Under the pieces are notes generated by a model. It was not told the origin of the DNA. It saw only the letters and a list, made by a program, of their open reading frames with translations, and made no database searches. 64,000 bases of DNA from Sphingobium amiense (GTDB taxonomy: Bacteria; Pseudomonadota; Alphaproteobacteria; Sphingomonadales; Sphingomonadaceae): contig NZ_AP018664.1 in NCBI RefSeq assembly GCF_003967075.1, forward strand, positions 1,612,001-1,676,000, written 5' to 3'. Position 1 is the first letter of the stretch, and every line of letters starts with the position of its first letter. The translations under genes were made by a program, and so were the position numbers. Of the stretch, positions 48,564 to 57,160 are shown piece after piece.

Positions 48564-49238
48564 ATGAAGAGCGCCGTCATCGTCTTTCCGGGCAGCAATT
48601 GCGACCGCGATCTGGCGGTGGCGTTCGAAACCGCGACCGGCAGCAGGCCCGCTATGGTGTGGCACCGCGACACCGAACTGCCCGATGATATCGACCTGAT
48701 CGGCGTGCCCGGCGGCTTTTCCTATGGCGACTATCTGCGTTCGGGCGCGATGGCGGCGCGATCGCCGGTGATGCAGGCGGTGGCGAAGGCCGCCGAGCGC
48801 GGCGCCTATGTTCTGGGCGTGTGCAACGGATTTCAGGTGCTGACCGAAAGCGGGCTGCTGCCCGGCGCGCTGCTGCGCAATGCGGGCGGGCATTTCGTCT
48901 GCCGCGATGTCGCGCTGACCGTCGAGAATGCGCAGACCGCCTTCACCAGCCGCTATGAAGCGGGCGAGACGATCCACTATCCGGTCGCGCACCATGACGG
49001 CAATTATTTCGCCGACACGCAGACGCTGGACCGGCTGGAAGGCGAAGGGCGCGTGGCGCTGCGTTACGCGGAGAGCGTCAACGGGTCCGCGCGCAACATC
49101 GCGGGCATCCTGAACGATGCGGGCAATGTGCTGGGCATGATGCCGCATCCGGAGCGCGTGATCGAACCCGCACAGGGCGGCACGGACGGTCAGCGGCTGT
49201 TCCGCGGCCTCGTCGAAAGCCTGATGGCCCGCGCCTGA
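48564..49238 (+). CDS. purQ: phosphoribosylformylglycinamidine synthase subunit PurQ
   Basis: This 224-residue class I glutamine amidotransferase has nucleophile Cys in [17 protein letters not shown] at the N-terminus, [10 protein letters not shown], and His-Glu in MMPHPERV. It supplies ammonia to PurL for FGAM formation. It is the last gene of the purS-purQ pair; purL is not in the window. It is convergent with the exopolysaccharide operon, 27 bases away. Confidence 0.97.
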   Translation: MKSAVIVFPGSNCDRDLAVAFETATGSRPAMVWHRDTELPDDIDLIGVPGGFSYGDYLRSGAMAARSPVMQAVAKAAERGAYVLGVCNGFQVLTESGLLPGALLRNAGGHFVCRDVALTVENAQTAFTSRYEAGETIHYPVAHHDGNYFADTQTLDRLEGEGRVALRYAESVNGSARNIAGILNDAGNVLGMMPHPERVIEPAQGGTDGQRLFRGLVESLMARA

Positions 49239-49265
49239 CGGAGTTTGGGCACGCGGCGGGCGGTT

Positions 49266-51374
49266 TCAGCCGCCGCGATGATAGTCGTAATCGAGCGAGC
49301 GGCCCTGCTGTTTGGTGAGGATCGCGCCGATGATCCGCCCTCCGGCGCGCCGCAGCCGCTCCACCGCCGTGCGCAGCCCGCCATGATGGTTGCGGCCCCA
49401 TTCGACAACCAGCAGGCTGACCTGCGCCTTCGCGCTGAGGAGCAGGGCGTCGTTGACGCCCAGGATCGGCGGAGCGTCGATCAGGACGCTGTCATAGCGG
49501 TCCTGCACCTCCGCGAGTAATGCGTCGAACGCGCCGGTTGCGAGCAGCTCCGCCGGATTGGGCGGCATCGCGCCGCAGGACAGGAGCGAAACGCCCGCCT
49601 CGCCGGTTTCGACGATTGCCTGCGCGGCGGACGCCTGCCCGGTCAGAACCTCGCTGATGCCGGCCGTGGCGGGAAGTCGGAACAGACGGTGCTGCACGGG
49701 CCGCCGCATGTCGCCATCGACCACCAGCACACGCTTGCCAAGGCCCGCGAGCGCCAGCGCCAGCGCGTGAAGCGTCAGCGACTTGCCCTCCCCTTCCTGC
49801 GCGCTGGTGACGAGGATGGATCGGGGCAGGCCGTCCGCCGTCGCAAGCTGAAGCGACGCGGCGATCGGGCGGAAGATGTCGGGCGGCGGCGGATTGTCGC
49901 CGGTCGCCGGGACCGCACCGATCAGCGGCAGGCCGACGCGCTCGCCGAGCGTATCGCCCGAAGTCACCGCGTCATCGAACACATGCCGCGCGCCGATCAG
50001 CAGCAGGCCCAGCGCCAGCCCGGCGAGCGCCGCGAGCGCCAGCGTCTCGCCCACCTTGGGGGAGAAGGGGCGCTCCGGCACGGCGGCGCGGTCGAGCGGC
50101 TGGATGCGCCCGGCCTGAAACCCGGCCTGCGACGCCATGTCGCGATAGCGCTGGAGCAGGCTGTCGTGCAGCATGCGGTAGGTGTCGACGGAGCGGCCCA
50201 TGATGCCGAGTTGCACATCCCGCCCCTGTTCGGTGCGCGCCTGATCCTCGATCTTCGCGATTTCGCGGTCGATCTGCTGTTCGCCCCGCACGGCGACGTC
50301 ATATTGCGCGCGCATCGAGCTGCGGATGGTTTCGGCCATCGCATCGGCCTGTTCGTCGAGCGCGGCGAGCCGGGCGCGGGCCTCGCGCATTTCGGGGTGC
50401 GCATCCTTGCGGAACTGGCGTTCCTCCGCGACCTGCGCCCGCGCCTGCGCCCGGTCGGCGACAATCTGCTGCATCGCGCCGTTGTTCAGCACATCGGGCA
50501 GGCTGTCGGCGCTTGCGCCGCGTGCGCTTTCCCAGCGCTTCTGCGCGGCGATGCGTTCGGCGGTGGCCTGCGCGCGGAAGGCGTTGAGCTGGGCCAGCCG
50601 CGCGGCGGTGGACCCTTCGGGCGCAGCGAGCGTGGCTGCGCCTCCCTCGCTCACCGGACGGCCGCTATGGGCGGCATAGGTCGCCAGATCCCGCTCCGCC
50701 CGCTCCAGATCGCGGCGCGCGCCGTCGAGTTCGCCCAGCAGGAAGCGGCGCGCCTGCACCCCGGCGTCGAATCCACGTTTAAGGTCGGCGCGGATCAGGC
50801 TGTCGGCATAGCTGTTGGCTACGCGCGCGGAGAGCACGGGATTGGCGCTGACGAAGCTGATCTCAAGAATGCGGGACTTGCCCGGCAGGCGGACCTCCAG
50901 ATGGCTGCGCAGCAGATCGACGACGCGCGCCTGTTCGACCTGCCTCTGCGACTGGCCGCCCTTGCCGTCGGCAGGGCGCTTTTCGCCCATGCCGTCGAAG
51001 AATGTGGGCGTGCCGACCAGCGCCAGATCGCGCGCGACATCCTCGGCCAGCGCGCGGCTGCGGAGCACTTCGAGTTGCGTCTGCATCAGCGTTTCGGTGT
51101 CGCTGGCGCTCATGCGCTGGGCCGGGCCTGCACCGGCGGCTCCGGCGGGCACGTCCTGCACTTCGACCGAGGCGGTCGCGCGGTAATCGGGGGTCGCCAT
51201 GAGGATCAGCAGCGCGCCGCCCAAAAGGCACAGCGCCATCGCGACGAACAGGATGATGCGGTGACGGCGGATGACCGCCCAGCTCCGGCCCACGAAGCGC
51301 GCCACGCGGGCGTTCCACCGCGTTGCGGACGGTTCCAACTCGTCCCGGTCGAGCAAAGGCGCGGCGCTCCTCAT
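49266..51374 (-). CDS. exopolysaccharide co-polymerase fused to BY-kinase (Wzc-like)
   Basis: This 702-residue inner-membrane protein has a Wzz domain with helices near residues 40-60 and 440-460. A long periplasmic coiled coil lies between them (FLLGELDGARRDLERAERDL is part of it). The cytoplasmic tyrosine kinase domain has Walker A SAQEGEGKS (524-532), Walker A' VLVVDGDMRRP (549-559) and Walker B VLIDAPP. BY-kinases autophosphorylate a C-terminal Tyr cluster to control polymer length; here the cluster is short (SLDYDYHRGG, two Tyr). It is the last gene of a minus-strand polysaccharide operon and overlaps the export lipoprotein stop (ATGA). Confidence 0.93.
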   Translation of the reverse strand: MRSAAPLLDRDELEPSATRWNARVARFVGRSWAVIRRHRIILFVAMALCLLGGALLILMATPDYRATASVEVQDVPAGAAGAGPAQRMSASDTETLMQTQLEVLRSRALAEDVARDLALVGTPTFFDGMGEKRPADGKGGQSQRQVEQARVVDLLRSHLEVRLPGKSRILEISFVSANPVLSARVANSYADSLIRADLKRGFDAGVQARRFLLGELDGARRDLERAERDLATYAAHSGRPVSEGGAATLAAPEGSTAARLAQLNAFRAQATAERIAAQKRWESARGASADSLPDVLNNGAMQQIVADRAQARAQVAEERQFRKDAHPEMREARARLAALDEQADAMAETIRSSMRAQYDVAVRGEQQIDREIAKIEDQARTEQGRDVQLGIMGRSVDTYRMLHDSLLQRYRDMASQAGFQAGRIQPLDRAAVPERPFSPKVGETLALAALAGLALGLLLIGARHVFDDAVTSGDTLGERVGLPLIGAVPATGDNPPPPDIFRPIAASLQLATADGLPRSILVTSAQEGEGKSLTLHALALALAGLGKRVLVVDGDMRRPVQHRLFRLPATAGISEVLTGQASAAQAIVETGEAGVSLLSCGAMPPNPAELLATGAFDALLAEVQDRYDSVLIDAPPILGVNDALLLSAKAQVSLLVVEWGRNHHGGLRTAVERLRRAGGRIIGAILTKQQGRSLDYDYHRGG

Positions 51375-52075
51375 CGACCGTCCAGCGCGATGAAGCCGGT
51401 GGCGAGCGCCGGAATGGCGATCAGCGCGCCGCCGAGGATCGCTTTCGCGCGCGACAGGCCGACGACGATCCGGTCGCCCGGCAGGATTTCCACATCGTCC
51501 GCCCTGCCCCGGCGGATGGCGGCAAGGTCGAACCGCGCCGCCATGCGATGTCCGTCCATCTGGCGCAGGACGACGACCTCGCTGAGCCCGGCCAGTCGTG
51601 TCGGTCCCTTCGCCAGCGCGACGGCCTGAAGCAGGGTGAGCCGCCCGTCGACGGGATAGAGGCCCGGCTCGCGCACTTCGCCGTCCAGCGTGATGCGCCG
51701 CCCGACCGCCTGCTTGACGAACAGGCTGACCTGCGGGGACACGAGATAGCGTTCGCCCAGCCGCCCGGCGATCACATCGCTTGCCTCCGCGGCGGTGAGG
51801 CCCGCCACGGGCACGTCGCCGATCAGGGGCAGGCGCACCATGCCCGCCGCGCTGACCTGCGCATCCTCCAGCGACAGGCCGGGTTCGTGATAGACCTGAA
51901 TGCGCAGCACATCGTCGGGCACGATGCGGTAATCCATGCCGACGGCGGGCGGCGGCGGAATGAGCGCATAGGCCGCCTCGCCGCGAGGGGCATCCTCCAC
52001 GGTCGCGCAGCCGCCCATCAGCACCGCCGCCGCGAGCGGGGCAATGCGTAGAGCCTTGTCGATGTTGCGCTTCAT
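51371..52075 (-). CDS. polysaccharide export lipoprotein (Wza/GumB family)
   Basis: This 234-residue protein has a lipoprotein signal ending LMGGC (Cys23). A Poly_export domain (DYRIVPDDVLRIQVYHEPGLS) and SLBB-type repeats (RITLDGEVREPGLYPVDGRLTLLQAVALAKG) follow. A C-terminal hydrophobic stretch (LGGALIAIPALATGFIAL) could be the membrane-spanning helix. It forms the outer-membrane channel partnering the Wzc-like protein. ATG 52075 follows GGGAG; the longer frame to 52147 lacks a signal. Confidence 0.92.
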   Translation of the reverse strand: MKRNIDKALRIAPLAAAVLMGGCATVEDAPRGEAAYALIPPPPAVGMDYRIVPDDVLRIQVYHEPGLSLEDAQVSAAGMVRLPLIGDVPVAGLTAAEASDVIAGRLGERYLVSPQVSLFVKQAVGRRITLDGEVREPGLYPVDGRLTLLQAVALAKGPTRLAGLSEVVVLRQMDGHRMAARFDLAAIRRGRADDVEILPGDRIVVGLSRAKAILGGALIAIPALATGFIALDGR

Positions 52076-52177
52076 CCGCGCTCCCGCCCAGAAATGACCC
52101 TGTCGAGCGGGCGGGTTAACGGGAGTGTCGCGGCATGGCAACCGCAACCGGGATGGGCCGATGCCGCGTCCCGGCTG

Positions 52178-53473
52178 TCAGACCGCCAGACGGTCCGGCG
52201 CGGACCATGGCGCGCGACGAGGCTGGTCGGGCCAGATGCCGCGCGTGTCATACACCGCCTTGTCGGCGCGTTCGTCGACGGGAACGGATTTGAACATGTC
52301 ATGATCGACAAGAATGACGAAAACGCCGCATTGTTCCAGAGCCGTATCGAGATCGGTCAGTTCCGCGCCGGTGCCCGCGAACTCCATCGGCAGGGCGTGG
52401 GCATAGGGTTCGACCAGCCTGACGCGGCGACCGTAGCGGCGGGCGAGGCGGGCGGCGACGTTGACCGCCGGGCTTTCGCGGAAATCGTCGATATTCGCCT
52501 TGAACGCGAGGCCGAGGCAGGCGACGCTTTCGCCGGGAAACTGGTCGATCAGGTCGGACGCCTTTGCGACGACATGATCGGTCTTGGCGTCATTCACTTC
52601 GCGCGCGGTGCGGATGATGCGGGCGTTTTCGGGATCGCCATGGACGATGAACCACGGATCGACGGCGATGCAGTGGCCGCCGACGCCGGGTCCGGGATTG
52701 AGGATGTTGACGCGCGGATGCCGGTTGGCGAGGCGGATCACTTCCCACACGTCGATGTCCATATTCTCCGCGATCACCGACAGTTCGTTGGCGAAGGCGA
52801 TGTTCACGTCGCGGAAGCTGTTTTCGACCAGCTTCACCATTTCGGCGGCGCGTGCGGTGGTGGTGATGCACGCCCCGCGCACGAACTGGCGGTAGAAGCC
52901 CAGCGCCTTTCGCGCGCAGCGGGGCGTGATGCCGCCGATGCAGCGGTCATTGTCGATCAGTTCGACGAGGATGCGGCCGGGCAGCACCCGTTCGGGGCAA
53001 TAGGCGATGGCGATGTCCCCCGCCCCGCCATGTCCGGGCATCTTCAGGTCCGGGCGCAACTGCGCGAAGAGATCGCGCATCGCTTCGGTGGTGCCGACCG
53101 GCGAGGTCGATTCGAGGATGACGGTGTCGCCGGCCTTCAGCACCGGGGCGACGGTGCGCGCGGCCTTCAGGACGAAGGAGATGTCGGGCGCGCGATCCTC
53201 CGCCACCGGGGTCGGAACGGCGATGATGAAGACGTCGCTTTCCTCCACGGCAAGGCTGGCGCGCAGATTGCCGCGCGCGACCACGCCCTGCACCAGCCCG
53301 TCGAGATCGACTTCCTCGATATGGACGCGGCCCGAATTGACCGTTTCCACCACATGCGCGGAGACATCGACGCCGACCACCTGCGCGCCGCCCCGCGCGA
53401 TCAGCGCGGCGGTGGGAAGGCCGATATAGCCCAGACCGATGACGGAAACCTTCTGCTTGGTATCGACGGGCAT
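52178..53473 (-). CDS. wecC: UDP-N-acetyl-D-mannosamine dehydrogenase
   Basis: This 431-residue UDP-sugar dehydrogenase has Rossmann VSVIGLGYIGLPTAALIA, AYCPERVLPG, and catalytic Cys in GPGVGGHCIAVDPWF. The central and C-terminal UDP-glucose/GDP-mannose dehydrogenase domains are complete. It oxidises UDP-ManNAc to UDP-ManNAcA with two NAD. With wecB upstream it supplies ManNAcA for the exopolysaccharide. WecC and related WbpO/TuaD-type enzymes are hard to separate by eye; neighbouring wecB decides the call. Confidence 0.9.
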   Translation of the reverse strand: MPVDTKQKVSVIGLGYIGLPTAALIARGGAQVVGVDVSAHVVETVNSGRVHIEEVDLDGLVQGVVARGNLRASLAVEESDVFIIAVPTPVAEDRAPDISFVLKAARTVAPVLKAGDTVILESTSPVGTTEAMRDLFAQLRPDLKMPGHGGAGDIAIAYCPERVLPGRILVELIDNDRCIGGITPRCARKALGFYRQFVRGACITTTARAAEMVKLVENSFRDVNIAFANELSVIAENMDIDVWEVIRLANRHPRVNILNPGPGVGGHCIAVDPWFIVHGDPENARIIRTAREVNDAKTDHVVAKASDLIDQFPGESVACLGLAFKANIDDFRESPAVNVAARLARRYGRRVRLVEPYAHALPMEFAGTGAELTDLDTALEQCGVFVILVDHDMFKSVPVDERADKAVYDTRGIWPDQPRRAPWSAPDRLAV

Positions 53474-53548
53474 GGATCATCCTTGGGCGCACGAATTGAA
53501 CGCCCTATGCCGTGCCGCAAAATGCTGAAGATTTCGGTAATGTGCCGG

Positions 53549-53676
53549 CACCCTCCCCCCGGCGGGGGAGGTGGCAGGCGCATGGCGCCTGACGGAGGGG
53601 TGTCACCCTATCCGGCGCGGAACACCCCTCCACCACGCCCTGCGGGCGCGGTTCCCCTCCCCTTACAGGGGAGGAT
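53549..53676. repeat. multi-hairpin intergenic repeat element
   Basis: Within 128 bases there are four inverted repeats. They are CCTCCCCC/GGGGGAGG (53552-53571), GGCAGGCGC/GCGCCTGAC (about 53573-53592), GGAGGGGTGT/ACACCCCTCC (53594-53631) and CCCCTCCCC/GGGGAGG (53654-53674). Elements of this composition recur in sphingomonad genomes. Only one copy is in this window, so repetitiveness rests on general knowledge. It lies between wecC and the small ORF and could shape or end the transcript. Confidence 0.7.
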
Positions 53677-53704
53677 GCCTTTTTGGCCGCCAGTGGCCCG
53701 CACT

Positions 53705-53941
53705 TTAACGGTAGCGAGGTGCAGGCTGCCTTGCCATGTGGAGCGGCGAGCGCACCACCGCCGTGGTGATGATCTGCTTCTTCATCAGCGTGCGGATGCG
53801 ATCCGCGCCGTCGGGATTGAGCAGCACGACCCGCGTTCCGCCCGACGTCAACGGCTCAATAACGGAGATCGCAACCGAATGACGCAGGCACAGCGCTTCC
53901 ACTTCCGCGACATTGGCGGCGACATTGACGGCGCGGCTCAT
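53705..53941 (-). CDS. small conserved-looking protein between wecB and wecC
   Basis: This 78-residue soluble protein (NVAANVAEVEALCLRHSV, then SGGTRVVLLNPDGADRIRTLMKKQI) has an alternating beta-alpha pattern and a basic tail. No family is recognised. The composition matches neighbouring genes. It has no good Shine-Dalgarno. Its place on the same strand inside the polysaccharide locus suggests, but does not show, a link to it. Confidence 0.6.
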   Translation of the reverse strand: MSRAVNVAANVAEVEALCLRHSVAISVIEPLTSGGTRVVLLNPDGADRIRTLMKKQIITTAVVRSPLHMARQPAPRYR

Positions 53942-54105
53942 GCGGAAAAGACCGGCGAGCGGAATATTGCAACGATGGTGGACGACATGGACGGCTCCTT
54001 GCTGGGCAAGCGGGAGCGCGGTGGTCTCTCTGTCGCGGCGATACTTGCAGGCGTAGGGACGCAGCGATGGGCCGTCCCTAGCAGACCGGAGGCCGCGCGT
54101 CTTTT

Positions 54106-55218
54106 TTATTCTCCCGCGACGATGGCGGCGATCCGTTGCGCCGCCCTGCCGTCGCCGAAGGGGTTATGCGCGCGCGCCATGGCGTCGTAGGCGGCGGGAT
54201 TGTCGAGCAGGGCCAGCACCTCGCGCACGATCTTCGTCCGGTCGGTGCCGACGAGCTTCGCCGTTCCCGCCGCGATTCCTTCGGGCCGTTCGGTCGTTTC
54301 GCGCATCACCAGCACCGGCTTGCCGAGCGAAGGCGCTTCCTCCTGCACGCCACCGCTGTCGGTAAGGACGAGGTGGCTCATGTCCATAAGGCGGACGAAA
54401 TGCGGATAGTCGAGCGGGTCGATCATCGCGACGTTGGGCAGACCGCCCAGCACCGCGTCCATGACCGGGCGGACATGGGGATTGGGATGCACGGGGAAGA
54501 TGACCGCCACGTCCGGCCGCGCGGCGATGTCGGCGATGGACCGCGCGATGGCTTCCATACCGCCGCCGAAATTCTCGCGCCGGTGGCTGGTCACGGCGAC
54601 GATGCGCCTGCCCGCGAAACGCTGCGCGAGCGGGTCGAGACCTGCGGCCAGCCCCGGTTCTGTGCGCACGCGGTCGCGGGTGGCGAGCAGCGCGTCGATA
54701 ACAGTGTTGCCGGTAATATGGATGGTCGCAGGGTCGCGGCCTTCGCGCAGCAGGGCGTCGGCGGCGGCCTGTGTGGGCGCGAAATTCATGTCGGCGATGC
54801 AGGCGACGACGCGGCGGTTGACCTCTTCGGGCCAGGGATGGTGGATGTCCCCGCTGCGCAGGCCCGCCTCGACATGGCCGACCGGGATCTTGCGGTAATA
54901 GGCGGCGAGGCTCGCCACCATCGTCGTCAGCGTATCGCCATGGACGAGGATGCGGTCGGGCTTTTCCGCGTCGAAGGCGTGGCCGAGTTCGACGATCAGC
55001 TTCGCGGTCAGTCCGTCGAGCGTCTGGTTGGGCGTCATGACGTCCAGATCGACATCGGGCACAATGCCTGCAATTTCCAGCACCTGATCCAGCAGCCCGC
55101 GATGCTGCGCCGTCACGATGACGCGCGTGTCGACGCCAAGATGCCGGCGCAGGGCGTGGACGACCGGGAACATCTTGATCGCTTCGGGACGGGTGCCGAA
55201 CACCAGCGCAATCTTCAT
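54106..55218 (-). CDS. wecB: UDP-N-acetylglucosamine 2-epimerase (non-hydrolysing)
   Basis: This 370-residue GT-B-fold enzyme begins KIALVFGTRPEAIKMFPVV. It has VHGDTLTT, GHVEAGLRSGDIHHPWPEEVNR, VTSHRRENFG and LTDSGGVQEEAPSLGKPVLVMRETTERPEG. It interconverts UDP-GlcNAc and UDP-ManNAc. First gene of the minus-strand run wecB-orf-wecC-export-kinase. The 164 bases between wecB and the small ORF contain AT-poor sequence with a short hairpin and T6 on the plus strand, but no gene. Confidence 0.96.
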   Translation of the reverse strand: MKIALVFGTRPEAIKMFPVVHALRRHLGVDTRVIVTAQHRGLLDQVLEIAGIVPDVDLDVMTPNQTLDGLTAKLIVELGHAFDAEKPDRILVHGDTLTTMVASLAAYYRKIPVGHVEAGLRSGDIHHPWPEEVNRRVVACIADMNFAPTQAAADALLREGRDPATIHITGNTVIDALLATRDRVRTEPGLAAGLDPLAQRFAGRRIVAVTSHRRENFGGGMEAIARSIADIAARPDVAVIFPVHPNPHVRPVMDAVLGGLPNVAMIDPLDYPHFVRLMDMSHLVLTDSGGVQEEAPSLGKPVLVMRETTERPEGIAAGTAKLVGTDRTKIVREVLALLDNPAAYDAMARAHNPFGDGRAAQRIAAIVAGE

Positions 55219-55308
55219 GATCTTCCTTCGTCCATGGCGGCAATCATGGCGTCGCTCTGGCAGAAAATCGTAACCATCCGCTGAACGGCGGTGCTAGGGG
55301 CTGTAGCC

Positions 55309-55449
55309 ATGAACCGCGACAGCTTTCCATGGCCATGGCTGGACGATGCCCCCACCCACGCCCTGCCCCGCCTGCGTCACTGGCTGATGGCGGCGGCGAT
55401 CCTGTTCGTGATGGGCCTCATCGTCCCGGTCTTCGCCTCCTTCGCCTGA
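55309..55449 (+). CDS. 46-residue single-span membrane microprotein
   Basis: ATG 55309 opens a 46-codon frame with AGGGG nine bases upstream. The peptide has a Trp/Pro-rich start (NRDSFPWPWLDDAPTH), a basic stretch (LPRLRHW) and one membrane helix (MAAAILFVMGLIVPVFASF). The charge pattern suggests an N-in orientation. It stands between divergent wecB and the convergent ABC permease gene (four bases from its stop). No homologue is recognised. Confidence 0.55.
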   Translation: MNRDSFPWPWLDDAPTHALPRLRHWLMAAAILFVMGLIVPVFASFA

Positions 55450-55453
55450 GCGG

Positions 55454-56305
55454 TCAGGCCTTGATCTTCCAGCCGCGCTTCAGCAGCCCGTAGCACAAAG
55501 CGAGCAGCACGATGTTGAGGCCCAGCAGCACCGCACTCCCCACCGCCACATTGGTGTCGGCCGCCGCGACGAAGCCGTAGCGGAAGCCGGAGATGATATA
55601 GAAGAAGGGGTTGGCGTGGCTGACCCCCTGAAAGAAGGGCGGCAGGCGGTCGATCGAATAGAAGGTGCCCGACAGCAGCGCCAGCGGGCCGATGACGAAG
55701 TTGGTGACGGCGGCGCCATGATCGAACTTTTCCGCCCAGATGGACGTGAGCACACCCAGAAACGCGATGAAGCTGGTGCCGAGCAGGCCGAACCAGAGCA
55801 CCGCCCACAGATGCGCGGGCGTCACGTGCACCCCGGGCCATGCGACCATCGCGGCCCATAGGGCGAAGCCGACGAACACCGCGCGCGTCACCGACGACGC
55901 GACCAGCGCGAACAGCAGTTCGGCCACCGAAATGGGCGGCATCAGATAGTCGATCAGCGTCCCCTGCACCTTCCCCACCATCAGCGAGAAGCTGGCATTG
56001 GCGAAACAGGCGTTGATCATGCCCATGATGATGAGGCCGGGCGCGATGAAGTCGGCGAACGGCACCATTTCCCCTCGCAGGCTGACCGTCCGCCCGCTGC
56101 CCCCCAGCGCAACGATGAAGATGATGAGGAACATCAGCGTCGTGATCGCGGGCGCCCACACCGTCTGAAGCTGGACCTTCAGGAAACGGCGCACTTCCTT
56201 GCGGTAGAGCGCCCAGGTGCCCGCCCAGTTGACGTTGCGGATCCGGGGCACGCCCGGTTCGGCGAAGAGGACCTGATCGGCGGCAATTTTGGGCTGGTCG
56301 TTCAT
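55454..56305 (-). CDS. ABC-2 type transporter permease
   Basis: This 283-residue protein has six hydrophobic helices. ABC-2 family features are LYRKEVRRFLKVQLQTVWAPAITTLMF at the start, IAPGLIIMGMINACFANASF, and the C-terminal GTFYSIDRLPPFFQGVSHANPFFYIISGFRYGF typical of the NodJ/YadH branch. It should export a lipid-linked sugar, polysaccharide or drug together with an ATPase. No ATP-binding gene is adjacent, which is unusual. ATG 56305 is chosen over the longer frame because the upstream part is basic and unrelated. Confidence 0.88.
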   Translation of the reverse strand: MNDQPKIAADQVLFAEPGVPRIRNVNWAGTWALYRKEVRRFLKVQLQTVWAPAITTLMFLIIFIVALGGSGRTVSLRGEMVPFADFIAPGLIIMGMINACFANASFSLMVGKVQGTLIDYLMPPISVAELLFALVASSVTRAVFVGFALWAAMVAWPGVHVTPAHLWAVLWFGLLGTSFIAFLGVLTSIWAEKFDHGAAVTNFVIGPLALLSGTFYSIDRLPPFFQGVSHANPFFYIISGFRYGFVAAADTNVAVGSAVLLGLNIVLLALCYGLLKRGWKIKA

Positions 56306-56422
56306 GATGGGATCGACTATCGGCTGGTTCGTTGTGCTGCAAGGGGGCAGGTCCAAGGATTTGAACCGGCGGCGGGTGGTTCCCATATAGGGCGCCAATC
56401 GAATATTGTGAGGAGTTTTTCA

Positions 56423-57109
56423 TTGTCCTGGACCGACGAGCGCATCGACCAGCTCAAGGCGATGTGGGAGCGCGGCTTGACCGCCAGCCAGATCGCCGAC
56501 GAACTGGGCGGAGTGAGCCGCAATGCGGTGATCGGCAAGGCGCACCGGCTGGGGCTGCAATCGCGCCCGTCGCCGGTGAAGGCGAACGACGCGCCCAAGA
56601 AGGCCTCGCCCGCGCCGCGCAAACTGGCTCCTGTTGCTGCCGAGCCTGAAGTGACCCGCGTTGCCGCCGCTCCCATTGCGCCGGTGAGCGCGCCAGTTCG
56701 CGCCCCCGCCCCGCAGCCTGCGCCTGCCGCTCCAGCCGCCAGCGCAGCGGGAGAAGCCGCGCCGCCACCCCCGCCCCGCGTGATTTCGGTGGGACCGGGC
56801 GGCTTCCTGCGTCAGGGACCGGGCGATCAGCAGGCGCCGATCCCGCCCGCGCCGCCGCGCCGCCTCGTCCCCGCCAAGCCCAGCGCGGAGATCGCGGGCA
56901 AGACGTCGCTGCTCGACTTGACCGAGCGTATCTGCAAATGGCCGATGGGGCATCCAGGCGAACCGGATTTCCACTTCTGCGGCGAAGCGGTGAACCCCGG
57001 CTTCCCCTATTGCGTCGAACATTGCGGCCGCGCCTATCAGGCGCAGTTGCCGCGCGGCACCCGCCGCCCGCCGCCGCCGCTGCCCTTCGGCGGGCCGCGC
57101 GTCCGCTGA
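56423..57109 (+). CDS. gcrA: GcrA cell-cycle regulator
   Basis: This 228-residue protein has the N-terminal GcrA helix-turn-helix (SWTDERIDQLKAMWERGLTASQ, then GVSRNAVIGKAHRLGL). A long Pro/Ala linker and a C-terminal Cys/His cluster (ICKWPMGHPG, FHFCGEAV, FPYCVEHCGRAYQ) follow. GcrA is restricted to alphaproteobacteria, binds sigma-70 RNA polymerase and activates promoters carrying CcrM-methylated GANTC. The start is TTG 56423 with AGGAG seven bases upstream, matching the family N-terminus; a GTG frame begins 15 bases earlier. Ends just before a bidirectional terminator. Confidence 0.96.
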   Translation: MSWTDERIDQLKAMWERGLTASQIADELGGVSRNAVIGKAHRLGLQSRPSPVKANDAPKKASPAPRKLAPVAAEPEVTRVAAAPIAPVSAPVRAPAPQPAPAAPAASAAGEAAPPPPPRVISVGPGGFLRQGPGDQQAPIPPAPPRRLVPAKPSAEIAGKTSLLDLTERICKWPMGHPGEPDFHFCGEAVNPGFPYCVEHCGRAYQAQLPRGTRRPPPPLPFGGPRVR

Positions 57110-57121
57110 CATGCCGATATG

Positions 57122-57155
57122 AAAAAGGCCGGCCCACATGGGACCGGCCTTTTTT
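57122..57155. terminator. bidirectional Rho-independent terminator between gcrA and the porin gene
   Basis: AAAAAGGCCGG, an 11-base loop, CCGGCCTTTTTT. A T-run follows the stem on both strands, and the convergent genes end 12 and 5 bases away. Confidence 0.9.
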
Positions 57156-57160
57156 CTGGT

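Noticed and set aside
53942..54105. Possible plus-strand terminator (AGAC...GTCT with T6) after an unseen gene
   Set aside because: The stem is short and mismatched and there is no plus-strand gene before it.
52094..54190. 698-codon plus-strand open frame over wecC and the intergenic repeat
   Set aside because: Antisense to wecC and runs through the hairpin repeat; no signal or domain recognised.
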